Below the pieces are notes generated by a model. The model was not told where the DNA came from. It was given only the letters and a program-made list of their open reading frames with translations, and did not search any database. 64,000 nt of DNA from Amaurobius ferox (taxonomy: Eukaryota; Arthropoda; Arachnida; Araneae; Amaurobiidae): positions 73,733,680 to 73,797,679 of the forward strand of contig OX578152.1 in the NCBI GenBank assembly GCA_951213105.1, given 5' to 3'. The position numbers and the translations under genes were made by a program. Numbering within the stretch: position 1 is the stretch's first letter; each line of letters starts with the position of its first letter. This document shows, one piece after another, positions 21,530 to 31,579 of this stretch.

Positions 21530-22817
21530 TCTGATGTGGGCAGCACATGACTTTCCCTGCAGACTTAGATTAACGTTCTCTATATTTTAATTAAATTTAT
21601 TTCACTTCTAATTCAATTTTCGTTCTCATTCGGTAACCGGACTTATTACTTTCCCTGCAATACATGGTAATGTGTAGGGAAAGTATTGGAATCATGTCGA
21701 AAATCGCAACTCGAGTTTTCGACGGAACTACACGTTTCAAGACCTCTAGAATACGAAAAAACCATTTTTAGTGTGACGTCTGTGTGTGTGTCTGTGTGTC
21801 TGTCTGTGTGTCTGTCTGTCTGTGTCAGATTTTGTATCCATTCTAACTAAAAAACTAATGGACCGAATTTCACAAAATTTGGTAGGTAAGTCACTCGTGA
21901 CCGAGTCTGGTGCTGATTAGTTTTGGGTACGAATTGGGATAAAAGAACCCGCCTTTTTTTTGCGAAATGGCCCGCAAAAGATTGTATCCACTCTAACTTA
22001 TTTTACGAATTTCACAAAACAAATGGACCTAATTTCACAAAATTTGGTAGGTAAGTCACTCGTGAGCGAGACTGGTGCTGATTAGTTTTGGGTACGATTT
22101 GGGATAAAAGAACCCGCCTTTTTTTTGCGAAATGGCCCGCAAAAGATTGTATCCACTCTAGCTTATTTACCGAATTTCACAAAATTCGGTAGATGGGTCA
22201 CTTGTGGGCTACTCTGGTGCTGATTACATTTTGGTATGATTCGGAAAAAAATAACCTGCCTTTTTCTGCAAAGTAGTCCGCAAAAATCGTCAAAATTAAA
22301 ACTAAAGAACTAGGTATACTCAAATATATCCATTAAATGCTCGTTAAATGCGTAATTTTTAACGACGAAAAGAATAAGACCAACCCCATGACACTAGGAC
22401 TAGCCGTTCTCGAGATATTTTAGTTTTTCATATTTTCTCTACGCCACCTTTGAAAATAAGTCCGGTGACCGAATGAGAACGAAAATTGAATTAAAAGTGA
22501 AATAAATTTAATTAAAATAAAGAGAACGTGGATATAAGTCTGCAGGGAAAGTCGTGTGCCGCCCACATCAGATTTTTTTCAAAGGTGGCGTAGAGAAAAT
22601 ACAGAAAACTGAAATATCTCGAGAACGGCTGGTCCTAGTGTAATGGGGTTGGTCTTATTCTTTTCGTCGTTAAAAATTACATATTAAACGAGCATTTAAT
22701 GGATATATTTGAGTATACCTAGTTCTTTAGTTTAGATTTTGACGATTTTTGCTGACCATTTTGCAAAAAAAGCAGGTTATTTTTTTCCGAATCGTACCAA
22801 AATCTAATCAGCACCAG
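21530..22817 (+). mobile_element. Family A Helentron-like repeat interrupted by another copy
   Basis: The 5' part (21530-21646, TCTGATGTGGGCAGCACATG through 'cggtaaccggacttatt') resumes at about 22576 ('tcaaaggtggcgtagagaaa') and runs to 'aatcagcaccagggtc' at 22817, where it is truncated. The missing middle is occupied by a second, oppositely oriented family A copy. Uninterrupted copies read straight from 'ggacttatt' into 'ttcagaggtggcg' (near 49856), which confirms the nesting. Confidence 0.8.
21647..22572 (-). mobile_element. Family A Helentron-like repeat, nested insertion
   Basis: Complete copy: terminal hairpin at 21647-21690, TGTC/TG microsatellite (21780-21825), three rather than two 'gaatttcacaaaa'-type blocks, and 'gggaaagtcgtgtgccgccc' 'acatcaga' at the other end. 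Because it sits inside another copy of the same family, its borders can be read off directly: it lies within a T-run and no target duplication longer than the T-run is evident. Confidence 0.82.
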
Positions 22818-23266
22818 GGTCTTCAGTTGTTAAATGAGTAATGAACGAATAGGGAAAAGGTAAAGGAATCTTAGCCCCACCAGTGGCCGCAAGCTTCGCA
22901 TGGAAATCTCCAGTTTGATTACCCTTAGTCTCATCAGTTTTACTGTTTTGAAATGAAGGCGTACAAAATGAAGTTATCTTGACAAAGTTCATGGAAACTC
23001 TCTGTAAACATTTGACTAGGATCCTGCACTACCCAAGCATTTGGCTTGGATAGCGCAGGAGAGATCTTCTGCAACTGTTAAGCAGCCCATACACTAGAGA
23101 AACAAAGAGACGAAGAAAATTTCCAGACGATACGGGAACTACAGGGGGTCTATCTGTTGTCTTCCGTAGACTCCCGAGGTCATCAATCTTGAAAGGTCGA
23201 GAAAGTGACAGAGTGAAAGTGTGCTGATTTGGCGGGTTATCGCCAAAGAGTGATAAATAATAACTG

Positions 23267-23312
<46 letters not shown>
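22818..23312. other. Intron 2 sequence with (AT)n tract
   Basis: A 62-codon minus frame (22804-22992) is unrecognised. The segment 'acccaagcatttggcttgga' forms a small inverted repeat. An uninterrupted AT microsatellite occupies about 23270-23311. Confidence 0.4.
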
Positions 23313-23316
<4 letters not shown>

Positions 23317-23710
23317 TTCACAAATTTATCTCATAATATTACATATGAAAAATGAACGTATTTCGTAATAGTTAATACTTCTTTTTAATTTTATGTGACT
23401 TTTTGATACATTTATTTGAAAAAAAGCACAGTAACTCAAGACAAGTTTGTGCCAATCGTTTTCTAATTAAAAATAACATAAGAAATGATTATTCATGTAA
23501 TAAATACTATTGAAGATTCCGATTTTTTGATAATTTTTTTTCATTCGAAAATTGGAGGGGGGGGGAGTCTTCCGAATTTTGATTACGTTTAAAATCAAGA
23601 GTTATAGTAATCACTTATTGTAGTTTTTGTATCAAATTTCGTTCAAATCGCACCATTCGCTTGTGAGATATCGTCTCCACAGACTCACGGACACATACAC
23701 ACATATCATC
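23313..23710 (+). mobile_element. Family B Helentron-like repeat, internal fragment
   Basis: Matches family B from 'gatgttcacaaatttatctc' through 'ttacatatgaaaaatgaacg', 'tgatacatttatttgaaaa' and 'gagatatcgtctccacagac' to a short CA tract. The 5' signature and terminal hairpin are both missing. Confidence 0.55.
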
Positions 23711-25011
23711 TGGCAAAAAGGGTATGTGACAGAATGAAGGGTTATAGTGGTGAATTTGTTTTACAATATGGACTCCTTTGGATAACGAATGTAATTTTTC
23801 CATAATGAGGGTGAAACACCTAATAACCCCTCCCTCCCGTGTAAAAATGCAATTTTTAAGGAGCACCCTGAAAAAGTGTATTTTGAAAATTCGATGGTTA
23901 ATGTATGATTTTTCGAAAAAGTTGAGTAAAAATTAATGCCCAAAATAACTGTATAGATATTAAATAAGGTCGGATTGAAAGGATATGCATTCCTTTTCAA
24001 TTTATTTTTCATCTTAATCAATAGCTCATAAATTATAAGTAATTTTTTTTCAAAATTCCATTCAAAAATTGGGGGTAGGGGAGTTAGTTCAATTCGGTTA
24101 TGTCCACGATACCACAAGTGTGCAAAGTTTCACTCTACTGGAATTACTTAAGAACTTTACACATTTTCGCAGCCGAATACAGAAGCAAAAATATTTTAGC
24201 TAAATGAGTATTTTTTTAGCCCCAACGAAAAAAGACGTCAAAAGAAAATAGATCTGCCAAACGGTCATTAAACATACAACCCATCAACCACAAGGCCCCC
24301 CGCAGACCATCCAAATATCAAGCGGGACGAAGGAAAATGTTTCGTGTGCTCTCACCACCACACACAGGAAAACTTAACGCTCGTCCTTTGATAAATCCCT
24401 CTGTCTGTAAATAAAACTTTAGGTGTGTGGGGGTCCTTATTACATGCTACAATCTTCTTAACCCCCGGCGTCTGGAAAAATGAAGTGTTTATCAACAGAT
24501 TCCTCTTAGTACCTGCTATCTTTACATCGTACAAAAGCGATAAATGATTGCAAGTGTAAAGTACAGAGATACAATTATACTTCAAAAATTTTCATTTAAA
24601 CTCACGATGCTAATTTCGATGTAAATTGGATTTTATGTTAGACTTCTAATTTATCAGATTTTGTAGTGAAACTGAATTCTCATAATAAATTTCACTCTTT
24701 TCAACTATTTGATATCAATGGTTATATTTATCCAATGCAACAACAAAACTTACTTAAATCAGAGGTCTGCCAACTTTCACTACCTGCGAGTACTAACAGA
24801 CCGGGTAAAGCCCACATTATCCAAAAGGACTGGGTAAACCTAGGTTTATCCAGCTCTACTTGGGTAAACCTTGGTTTGACCAGTCTTGCTTGGATGAAAA
24901 TGATAAAAGAAACATTTACATTATTTAAATGTATGTGACTCTGCATATATCAATGTTTATCGTTCACCTCAGCTGATTCGCGCTCCTAACAGTTGTCGGT
25001 ATATTTAATAA
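23711..25011. other. Intron 2 sequence, no feature recognised
   Basis: Open frames of 77-118 codons occur on the minus strand (for example 23761-24117) but are AT-rich and lack motifs. Near 24826-24895 two related 'gggtaaacctaggtttatcc' style blocks sit head to tail. Nothing else supported. Confidence 0.35.
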
Positions 25012-25024
25012 AAGAGCTTTAGTG

Positions 25025-25409
25025 TTGTTGTTGAGACCCAAACCGTCCGACCTACCAGAAAGGTGTAAAGTAACCGTTTGAACGGCCGGGAAGTGACACC
25101 CAATTTAGACTGGAACCCACTGGGGGAGGCATCCACAGGGGCCGTACTCTCCTTCCCCTACTACCAAACTCTCGGAAGGACTTACGGACCCACATGTTTA
25201 ACGTGATCGTACTCCGCATGAAAACGGCTGCAGTTGTGGCAGCCTGCAAATCCAGCGCGCAAACCACCGGGCTACCGCGCCCGAGATGTGCCAACAGCAC
25301 GCGGTGTTCCCAAGTGGTCACTAACCCAAGTACTAACCGCTCCCGATGCTGCTTCACTTCGGTGATCTAACAAGAATCGGTGTTTTCTGCACGGTAGGGC
25401 CCTTGGCTC
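25025..25409 (-). mobile_element. Composite SINE with 5S rRNA and tRNA heads
   Basis: One insertion bounded by a perfect 13-bp target duplication, aagagctttagtg, at 25012-25024 and 25410-25422. Read on the minus strand it begins with a full-length 5S rRNA-like sequence (25407-25290), an 8-nt linker, a shortened tRNA-like head ('ggcgcggtagcccggtggtt'), the usual SINE body and the stem-loop tail ending in ggtttgggtctcaacaac. The tRNA part has lost its B box: 'gggttcgattcc' of other copies is missing. Polymerase III could start instead from the 5S internal control region. Other copies in the window have only the tRNA head. Confidence 0.9.
25290..25407 (-). pseudogene. 5S rRNA-derived head of the SINE
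   Basis: 118 nt, the normal 5S length. It contains the conserved blocks 'gatcaccgaagtgaagcagc', 'ggttagtacttgggt' and 'ttgggaacaccgcgtgctgt', with the two ends (gccaag..., ...gttggc) able to pair as 5S helix I. It is not a ribosomal gene: it lies inside the SINE target duplications, is fused to SINE sequence without a T-run terminator, and carries differences in loop regions. Confidence 0.88.
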
Positions 25410-25422
25410 AAGAGCTTTAGTG

Positions 25423-26055
25423 TGAAAAACTGTCAGTTATACAAAAATTAATACTATAATGACCCAAGTCTATCTGTTTATCTATCCTATTTATCTGTCT
25501 ATCTGTATAGAACCCTTGAGATGAAACATTTGGCGACCTTGATAATAAATTTGGCGGTATTTAAATGTCGCCAAATTTACGAAAATGTGGCTAAATTGAT
25601 GAAAACTGTGTTCAATTAAAGAAAAAGACACCAAATTAATAAAATTTAAAATCAATGCTTAAGCAGAATTTTGATGTTTAGTTTTAAGAATGGATTGGAA
25701 TTCAAACTAATTAATGAACAGTTAGTATATATTATGTTCCAATAGGGTCTGTCGGTCTGTTCGTATGTCTTATAATTGGCGACAAAATCGACTTTCAAAT
25801 TTATAATTGCACTTTAAATTATGAGTTTTTTTTTTCCGTATACACATACCATAACAATGTCTTATTACTGATTGCGCAAATTCCCCAAATCCAAACTTTG
25901 CATTGCACTGAGATTCTCAAATTTTCCTTCCGAGTAGTTTGTCCCGGCAATTGATGCATGGACCCCAAAAAGGGTCAAAATGATGCAGTTTTGAATATAG
26001 GTATGCTAATTTAAAACAAACACGTTATAGCTACTTTACTAGTTTATAAAATATT
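25423..26055. other. Intron 2 sequence
   Basis: Contains a short 'ctatctgtttatctatccta' microsatellite-like tract and 'tttggcgac'/'gtcgccaaattt' motifs that recall the core of family B (25530-25580). No gene. Confidence 0.35.
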
Positions 26056-26402
26056 ATATATGTTACCGACAATGTATGAAATGCCGGCATTTTATAGAAT
26101 ACCGGCCGTTTTTAGGTAAAGTATGAAATATGAGAATTATTATATACTTTCCCTAGAAATTGTATATAATACCTAGGCATTCTATAGAATGGCAAATGCT
26201 ATTTAGGCAAAATGTGAAAAAAGGAATGAATCAGAGATGTATTTCATACTTTGCCGGTTTGCCATTTGGCATTCTATAGAATGCCTAGGAAATGTGTGAA
26301 ATTTTAATCGTTTCATAGATTGCCGACCAGTTTTCGGCATTCTATATAATGCCTAGGTATTCTGTAGATTGCCGGATTTCAAACTTTACTGGTAACATAT
26401 AT
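26056..26402. mobile_element. MITE family G, copy 1
   Basis: Ends are inverted repeats: left 'tatatgttaccgacaatgta' and right, in reverse complement, 'tatatgttaccagtaaagtt', each followed by 'tgaaat' and 'ccggca'. The interior is a string of 'attctatagaatgcc' palindromes. A second, 5'-shortened copy ends at 27112. No coding capacity. Confidence 0.75.
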
Positions 26403-26583
26403 AATCCTATTTTTAGTCTTTATTTTTCGATATTGCAAAAGTTGAGTTTTATTTTACAAAATGTTATTCACGAAATTTCATTTCGGCCCCATCGGACTAG
26501 AGCCACCGCTGATTTTTTTTTTTTGAAATAAAGCTCAACTTTTGTAATATCGAAAAATAAAGACTCAAAATATGATTATATAC
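26396..26583. mobile_element. Palindromic MITE with about 58-bp terminal inverted repeats
   Basis: The left arm (26396-26455) contains 'agtctttatttttcgatatt' and 'gcaaaagttgagttttattt'. The right arm (26523-26583) is its reverse complement with few changes ('aatatcgaaaaataaagact'). The loop 26456-26522 holds 'cggccccatcggactagagc'. 'tatata' flanks both sides. It directly abuts the end of the family G MITE. Confidence 0.85.
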
Positions 26584-26741
26584 ACTCATAGGACTTTCAA
26601 AGAGTTAAAAATTATTGCTTATTGTTTATAGTTAAACTCTTTTTTAAGATGTAAGTATTACATTTTTTTTATATTTGGAATAGAATAATGAAACGCCCCA
26701 CTTCAAATACTTTTGTATATAAACCAAATGGTCTAAATTCA

Positions 26742-27112
26742 GGACATGAAGTATGAAATATGAGAATTATTATATTCTTTCCCTAGGCATTGTATATAAT
26801 ACCTAGGCATTCTATAGAATGACAAATGCTATTTAGGCAAAATATGAAAAAAGGAATGATTCAAAGATGTATTTCATATATTGCCGGTTTATGCATTCTA
26901 TGTATTTGGCATTCTATAGAATGCCAAGTATATTTTTGCCAATATATATTTGGAATACCTAAGAAAATCTATATCTATAGAATACCTAAGAAAGGTGTGA
27001 AATTGTAATGGTTTCATAGATTGCCGACCAGTTTTTCGGTATTCTATAAAATGTCTAGATGTTCTATAGAATGACGGCTTTCCTACATTACCGGTAACAT
27101 ATATATTTCACA
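26742..27112. mobile_element. MITE family G, copy 2
   Basis: Shares 'gtatgaaatatgagaattat', 'aatacctaggcattctatag' and the terminal 'taccggtaacatatata' with copy 1. The left terminus is missing and an extra block of 'atagaatacctaagaaa' repeats is present. Confidence 0.7.
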
Positions 27113-27344
27113 TATTATATGTACTCCTGCAGGGCTCGCCAGTTAAATCGCGGGTCGCATTCATACTGTGAAATAATTTTCTAACCCATAAATGCAGTAC
27201 GCTTTTAAATTATACACTTTAAACCAATTTAATTATTTGTATATTCTACCATTTTTTAATGAAAGGCTAACATACACTTGGCAACATTTTAAAAGTGACT
27301 CTTAACAGAGGCGAGTTTGCATGAGAAATTCCACACAATTAATT

Positions 27345-27430
27345 TCCCGACCGTCCAAATAGCTGCTCTATATCCCAAAGATGAGTCGGTCTTTGGGATA
27401 CAGAGCAGCGGTCGGACGGTCTGGGTCTTC
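27345..27430 (+). mobile_element. Hairpin mini-element with nested stem
   Basis: 86-bp insert between copies of an 'acacaat(t/c)aatt' target in family H. The stem accgtcc (27350-27356) pairs with ggacggt (27414-27420) and is followed by 'ctgggtcttca', as in the SINE tail. The loop itself contains a long second hairpin: 'gctgctctatatcccaaaga' pairs with 'tctttgggatacagagcagc'. See the other mini-elements at 42044, 42114, 43784, 55094 and 60545. Confidence 0.75.
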
Positions 27431-28559
27431 AACACAATCAATTCCGATATGCTAAGGAAAACATTGGTAATTGTTTACCATATAATAATGATAATTGTTA
27501 TGTCTCTAATCATAGTAATTGTTATAAATCCCCTCTAATAATATTATTTCCGCATGTGCTGAAAAATCCAAGGAAAATATCGAAATTGAAATATATTTTC
27601 GGTGTGAATTTGATATTGGTACTAATTCTACCATTTCAAGTTAAAATTTGATTTTTTTTTTCAATTTATAGACTGACATAATATAAGCAAAATGTGCTTC
27701 GACTGCAGCCATTTGGACAGCACATAGTTAAAGCACAAAACGGATAACATTATTATCTCTCCTCGTACACTTTTATAAAAACAAAAATTATAATATTTAT
27801 GAAAACATAAATATATATATAAAAAAAATATATAAATATATATAAATATAAACACAAATATAAATATTTATGAAAACAAAAGTTGCAATATTTGTGGGGT
27901 TACCACACCTTATATACCAATAATATTTAAATATTTCTTTTGTACATAATGAATGTTTTTGTTAATTTACCGTGTGAGTAATCGAGGCTTAGTCATTCAA
28001 GAAAGCTGGCTGCGGTATATATATGACCGTAACTAGTTGAACAAGAATCTGAGATAATCTGTTTTAGAACGCGTTGACTAGCCAGGATTATGAAAATTCA
28101 CTGTGTAATGAAGCTAAAAAATTCGACAATTTTAATTTTGAGCAAGCACGTCACAACTACTTCGCTATTTTATAACATATACTGCATATATTATATGTTC
28201 TTCTTCAGGGCTTGCTAGTTCTATAGCGGGTAGCGTTCATACTGTGAAATAATTTTGTAACCCGTAAACGAAGTACGTTGTTAAAATAAACATTTCAAAC
28301 CAGTTTAAATATGTGAATATTCTACCATTTCGGAATGAAATTCTAACATAAATTTGGTAAACATGACTTTTAATAGGGGCAAGTTGACATGAGAATTCTA
28401 CACAATCAATTGCGATATGCTAAGGTAAACAATGGAAATTGTTTACCTTATAATAATGATAATTGTTATGATTCTAATAATGGTAATTGTTATAATTCCC
28501 GTCTACTAATGACAATTGTTATAAATTCCCCTCTAATCATTGTAATGGGGGACTTGTAT

Positions 28560-29487
28560 TACTTTCCTTATATACATTGTATAATGTATAAGGAAAGTTT
28601 TGTTGCGGGGGTCGAAAATTCGAATTCGAGTTTCCTACGTGATAGCACGTTTCAAGCATCCCTGATCACGAATCGAACATTTTTGAGGCGATGTCTGTGT
28701 GTGTGTGTGTGTCATTGAGTCTGTGGAGGCGATAACTCACGAACGAATGGAGCGATTCGAATGAAATTTGATACACAAATTACAATTCTTGAATACTGGA
28801 AGCCTATTGTTTTTAAACATAATCGAAGGTTCAGAACCCCCCTAAATTTTCGAGTGAAATTGTAAAAAAAAATCATCAAAAAATCAAAACCTTTAATAAT
28901 TACGCAAATATACATTTCTTATGTAATTTGTCCTTAGAAAACGATTGATATAAACTTTAGAACGCTAGTATGAACTGTTCTGGAGATATTAAACATTTTT
29001 CAAATAAATATATCAAAAAAATCCCATAAATTAAAAAAAAGTGTTAACTGTTGAGAAACATGTTCACTTTTCATATGTAATATCATACGATAAATTTGGT
29101 GGCATCATTTTCGTGGACCTGGCTCGTTCCATTCATGAGAAAACATACTTTGTGTTATACTTTTGTATTTGAACGCCAATAGTCATTTATCTGCTATAAG
29201 AATAGCTTATTTCTCCATCTATAACGCTTGACGGTATTTTGGCGACGAATTTGGCGGAATGTCGCCAACTTGGCGACTTTTTTAAATGTTGCTAAATTCA
29301 CGAAAATCTCGCCAAATGGACAAAAATGACGCTAAATCAATGATAATGACAACTAATTGACGAAAATTCAATAACTTGCAAAGAATATAAGTACCTACTA
29401 TAAGAATAAGCTATATATATTTCTTTTACTGTAAAAGTATTAAATTCACTGCACTATATAAGGAAAATCATGTGCTGCCCACATTAC
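28560..29487 (-). mobile_element. Family B Helentron-like repeat, full copy
   Basis: The terminal hairpin (tactttccttatatacattg / ataatgtataaggaaagt) is at 28560-28598, followed by 'cgaattcgagtttcc', a GT tract (28694-28713), the 'tctgtggaggcgataactca' block, the 'ttggcgacgaatttggcgga' / 'tcgccaacttggcgac' palindromic block near 29240-29280, and the reverse of the GTGCTGCCCACAT signature at the far end. It is inserted in the second family H unit. Confidence 0.72.
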
Positions 29488-29826
29488 TTTTTTACTTCTG
29501 CTTTTTTTACTTCTGCATATGAGCCCACGCAATTATTACGGCAGTACTGCCTATTATAGGAAACTAAACAAATTGAATATCCTTATCAATTATGCTCAAA
29601 TATAGACAATTTCATTATTTAGAAAATATCTGCCACATTTATAACGAATAGCCGAGTTATATATTAATTGCGTATATAGCCACGCCCAAATTTCTTTCCT
29701 CCCATTTTTAACATTCGGGTATTTGGGGGGACATTGAAATAGTGTTTATTTGCCATAAATTTAAAACACGTTGGTAAAATTTTAAGCAATTATTTCGCTT
29801 CCAATCACAATTTCCGCATGTGTTAA

Positions 29827-31579
29827 CCTTCATACGTTGTTCAAATTTAGTATACACCTAAGGTCAAAGGTTTAGTAGGGTCAAAAATGACCCATGGTGT
29901 AATTTTCAATATTATTGAATTGAAGTCACACTTTATAAATATTAGTAATGTAAATATATAATATATGTAATGTAAATATATAATATATGTAATGTAAATA
30001 TATAATATGTATAAATGCAATGTAATATATAAATATATAATGTAATTCAATCATTCATTCCTGCAAATCACTGTAAACTTTCAAATACAATACAATGAAG
30101 TATTTTTCCTGTATTTATTACATATATTTATTTTTATATAGTAGATATTTTTATATTTTAGAACATTCGTTTAATGAAAGCAAAATTACACAGTACAGAC
30201 TAAATATTTGTGAAATATTTAGCTTACCGCCAACAATACAATTCTGGAAGTTGTTCCGTTTATATACAATTGTTACACATTTGAATGAAATGTTTCTTAT
30301 AAGTGAAGTGTCCACATTTGAAACACTTTATATAACTAGTGTTGTCAGTCTGTGGGCGCAAGTGACATCTTCCTTTTTGGCCAGCAGTTGCTACACTTCT
30401 GGATGCTTCAGGTCGGTATTCAGGCTGTCCTGAGTTTAGAATATTCATCGCCAATTCTCGGGCTGCCCTTGCTCTTGGCAGATGTTTTCTTCCGTCAATG
30501 TGGTGGGTTACCAAATTCATGCCAAGCTTCTCAATGATGATTCTCTTTTTGTGAAATTACCTCATTTTCCATGCTGGATTGATCTTGATAAACAATTGGA
30601 ATGCATTATACGCTGAAATGTCCAGGATGTTGGAGAAAGCTACAATGGGCCATCTGTTTGTTTTCCTCCGACAGGAATAGTGGGAGACCAGTTTATCTAA
30701 CGTGTCTACTCCTCCATTGGTGATGTTATAGTCCAAAATGATTTGAAGTTTCTTTGTGACTGTGTCTACTGTTTTACTGTCATGGTGATGAGAGCTCTGG
30801 AGAACCGAACACTTGCCTGTCTTCGGGATGTACGATACAAGAGTTGTATCCTCGGTGAATGCAAATCTCGATGTCTAGTTTGGGGCCTCTTTTGCAAGCA
30901 ACTGCGGAGGAATTGTTGCCTTATTCTTTCTCATTGTTCCAGTCATTGTCAGTTTAATTTTCAGAAAAAGCTGTTCAAGTTCATACGACATGAAAAAGTT
31001 ATCACATGTTACATTATGTCAATTCAAACCTTGAACGAGATCGTTGAAAACCCTGAGATCTTGGTTAGGTTCTGGTGCAGAACCAGGCTTATTTCCAAGG
31101 TAGGGCTGCATATTCCAGACAGAATTGATGGCGTTGTCCCAAAGTACCCAAAATTTTATGCTGTACATGGCTGGTTTCATGGACACGTACTGGCGGAATG
31201 AGCACCTTCCTCGGAAAGCTACCAGTTCTTCATCCACAGTAACGTACTTTTCAGGGTTATACAATTGTCACAGCAATAATAATTAATAGGGGCATTGTCA
31301 CAGAAGTAATAATTGAATAATATATTGGATTTTATATATTTTATTTTTCCTATGCACTAAAAATTCAACATGGGTCAAAATTGACCCGAACGACTTATGT
31401 GTTACAATTTTTACTGTAAAAAAACTACCACTTGAAAAAAAAATTACACATAACTGAATATTTACTATGACTATGAAAACAAAGTCACAAAATATTTTTG
31501 AAAAATTCCCCAAAATATAATAGAACTATACGAAATAAATTTGATATGGGTCAAAAAAGACCCGAACACTGTAGGAAGG
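29827..31579 (-). mobile_element. piggyBac-type transposon with intact ends
   Basis: TTAA target duplications at 29823-29826 and 31580-31583. Terminal inverted repeats: left 'ccttcatacgttgttc', right (reverse complement) 'ccttcctacagtgttc'. Both ends have an inner palindrome, gggtcaaaaatgaccc at the left and gggtcaaaaaagaccc at the right. The flanking repeat unit has an uninterrupted relative at 27547 ('tttccgcatgtgctgaaaaa'), so the insertion point can be seen. The interior holds a shortened piggyBac transposase on the minus strand; at 1753 bp the element is internally deleted. Confidence 0.93.
30200..31264 (-). pseudogene. piggyBac transposase remnant (PGBD4-like)
   Basis: Minus-strand frames give piggyBac features in order. 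First come YNPEKYVTVDEELVAFRGRC and KPAMYSIKFWVLWDNA (31264-31019), the region containing the second catalytic aspartate area. Next, in other frames, comes the part covering 'NVTCDNFFMSYELEQLF'-type sequence (about 31010-30560). The 30520-30260 frame follows, with HHIDGRKHLPRARAARELAM and a C-terminal cysteine cluster CFKCGHFTYKKHFIQMCNNC, the zinc-finger-like tail. Stops and frameshifts break it, and the N-terminal half is missing. Confidence 0.88.

Noticed and set aside
25290..25407. Functional 5S rRNA gene
   Set aside because: It is inside SINE target duplications, fused to SINE sequence and lacks a terminator, so it is a derived head, not a ribosomal gene.
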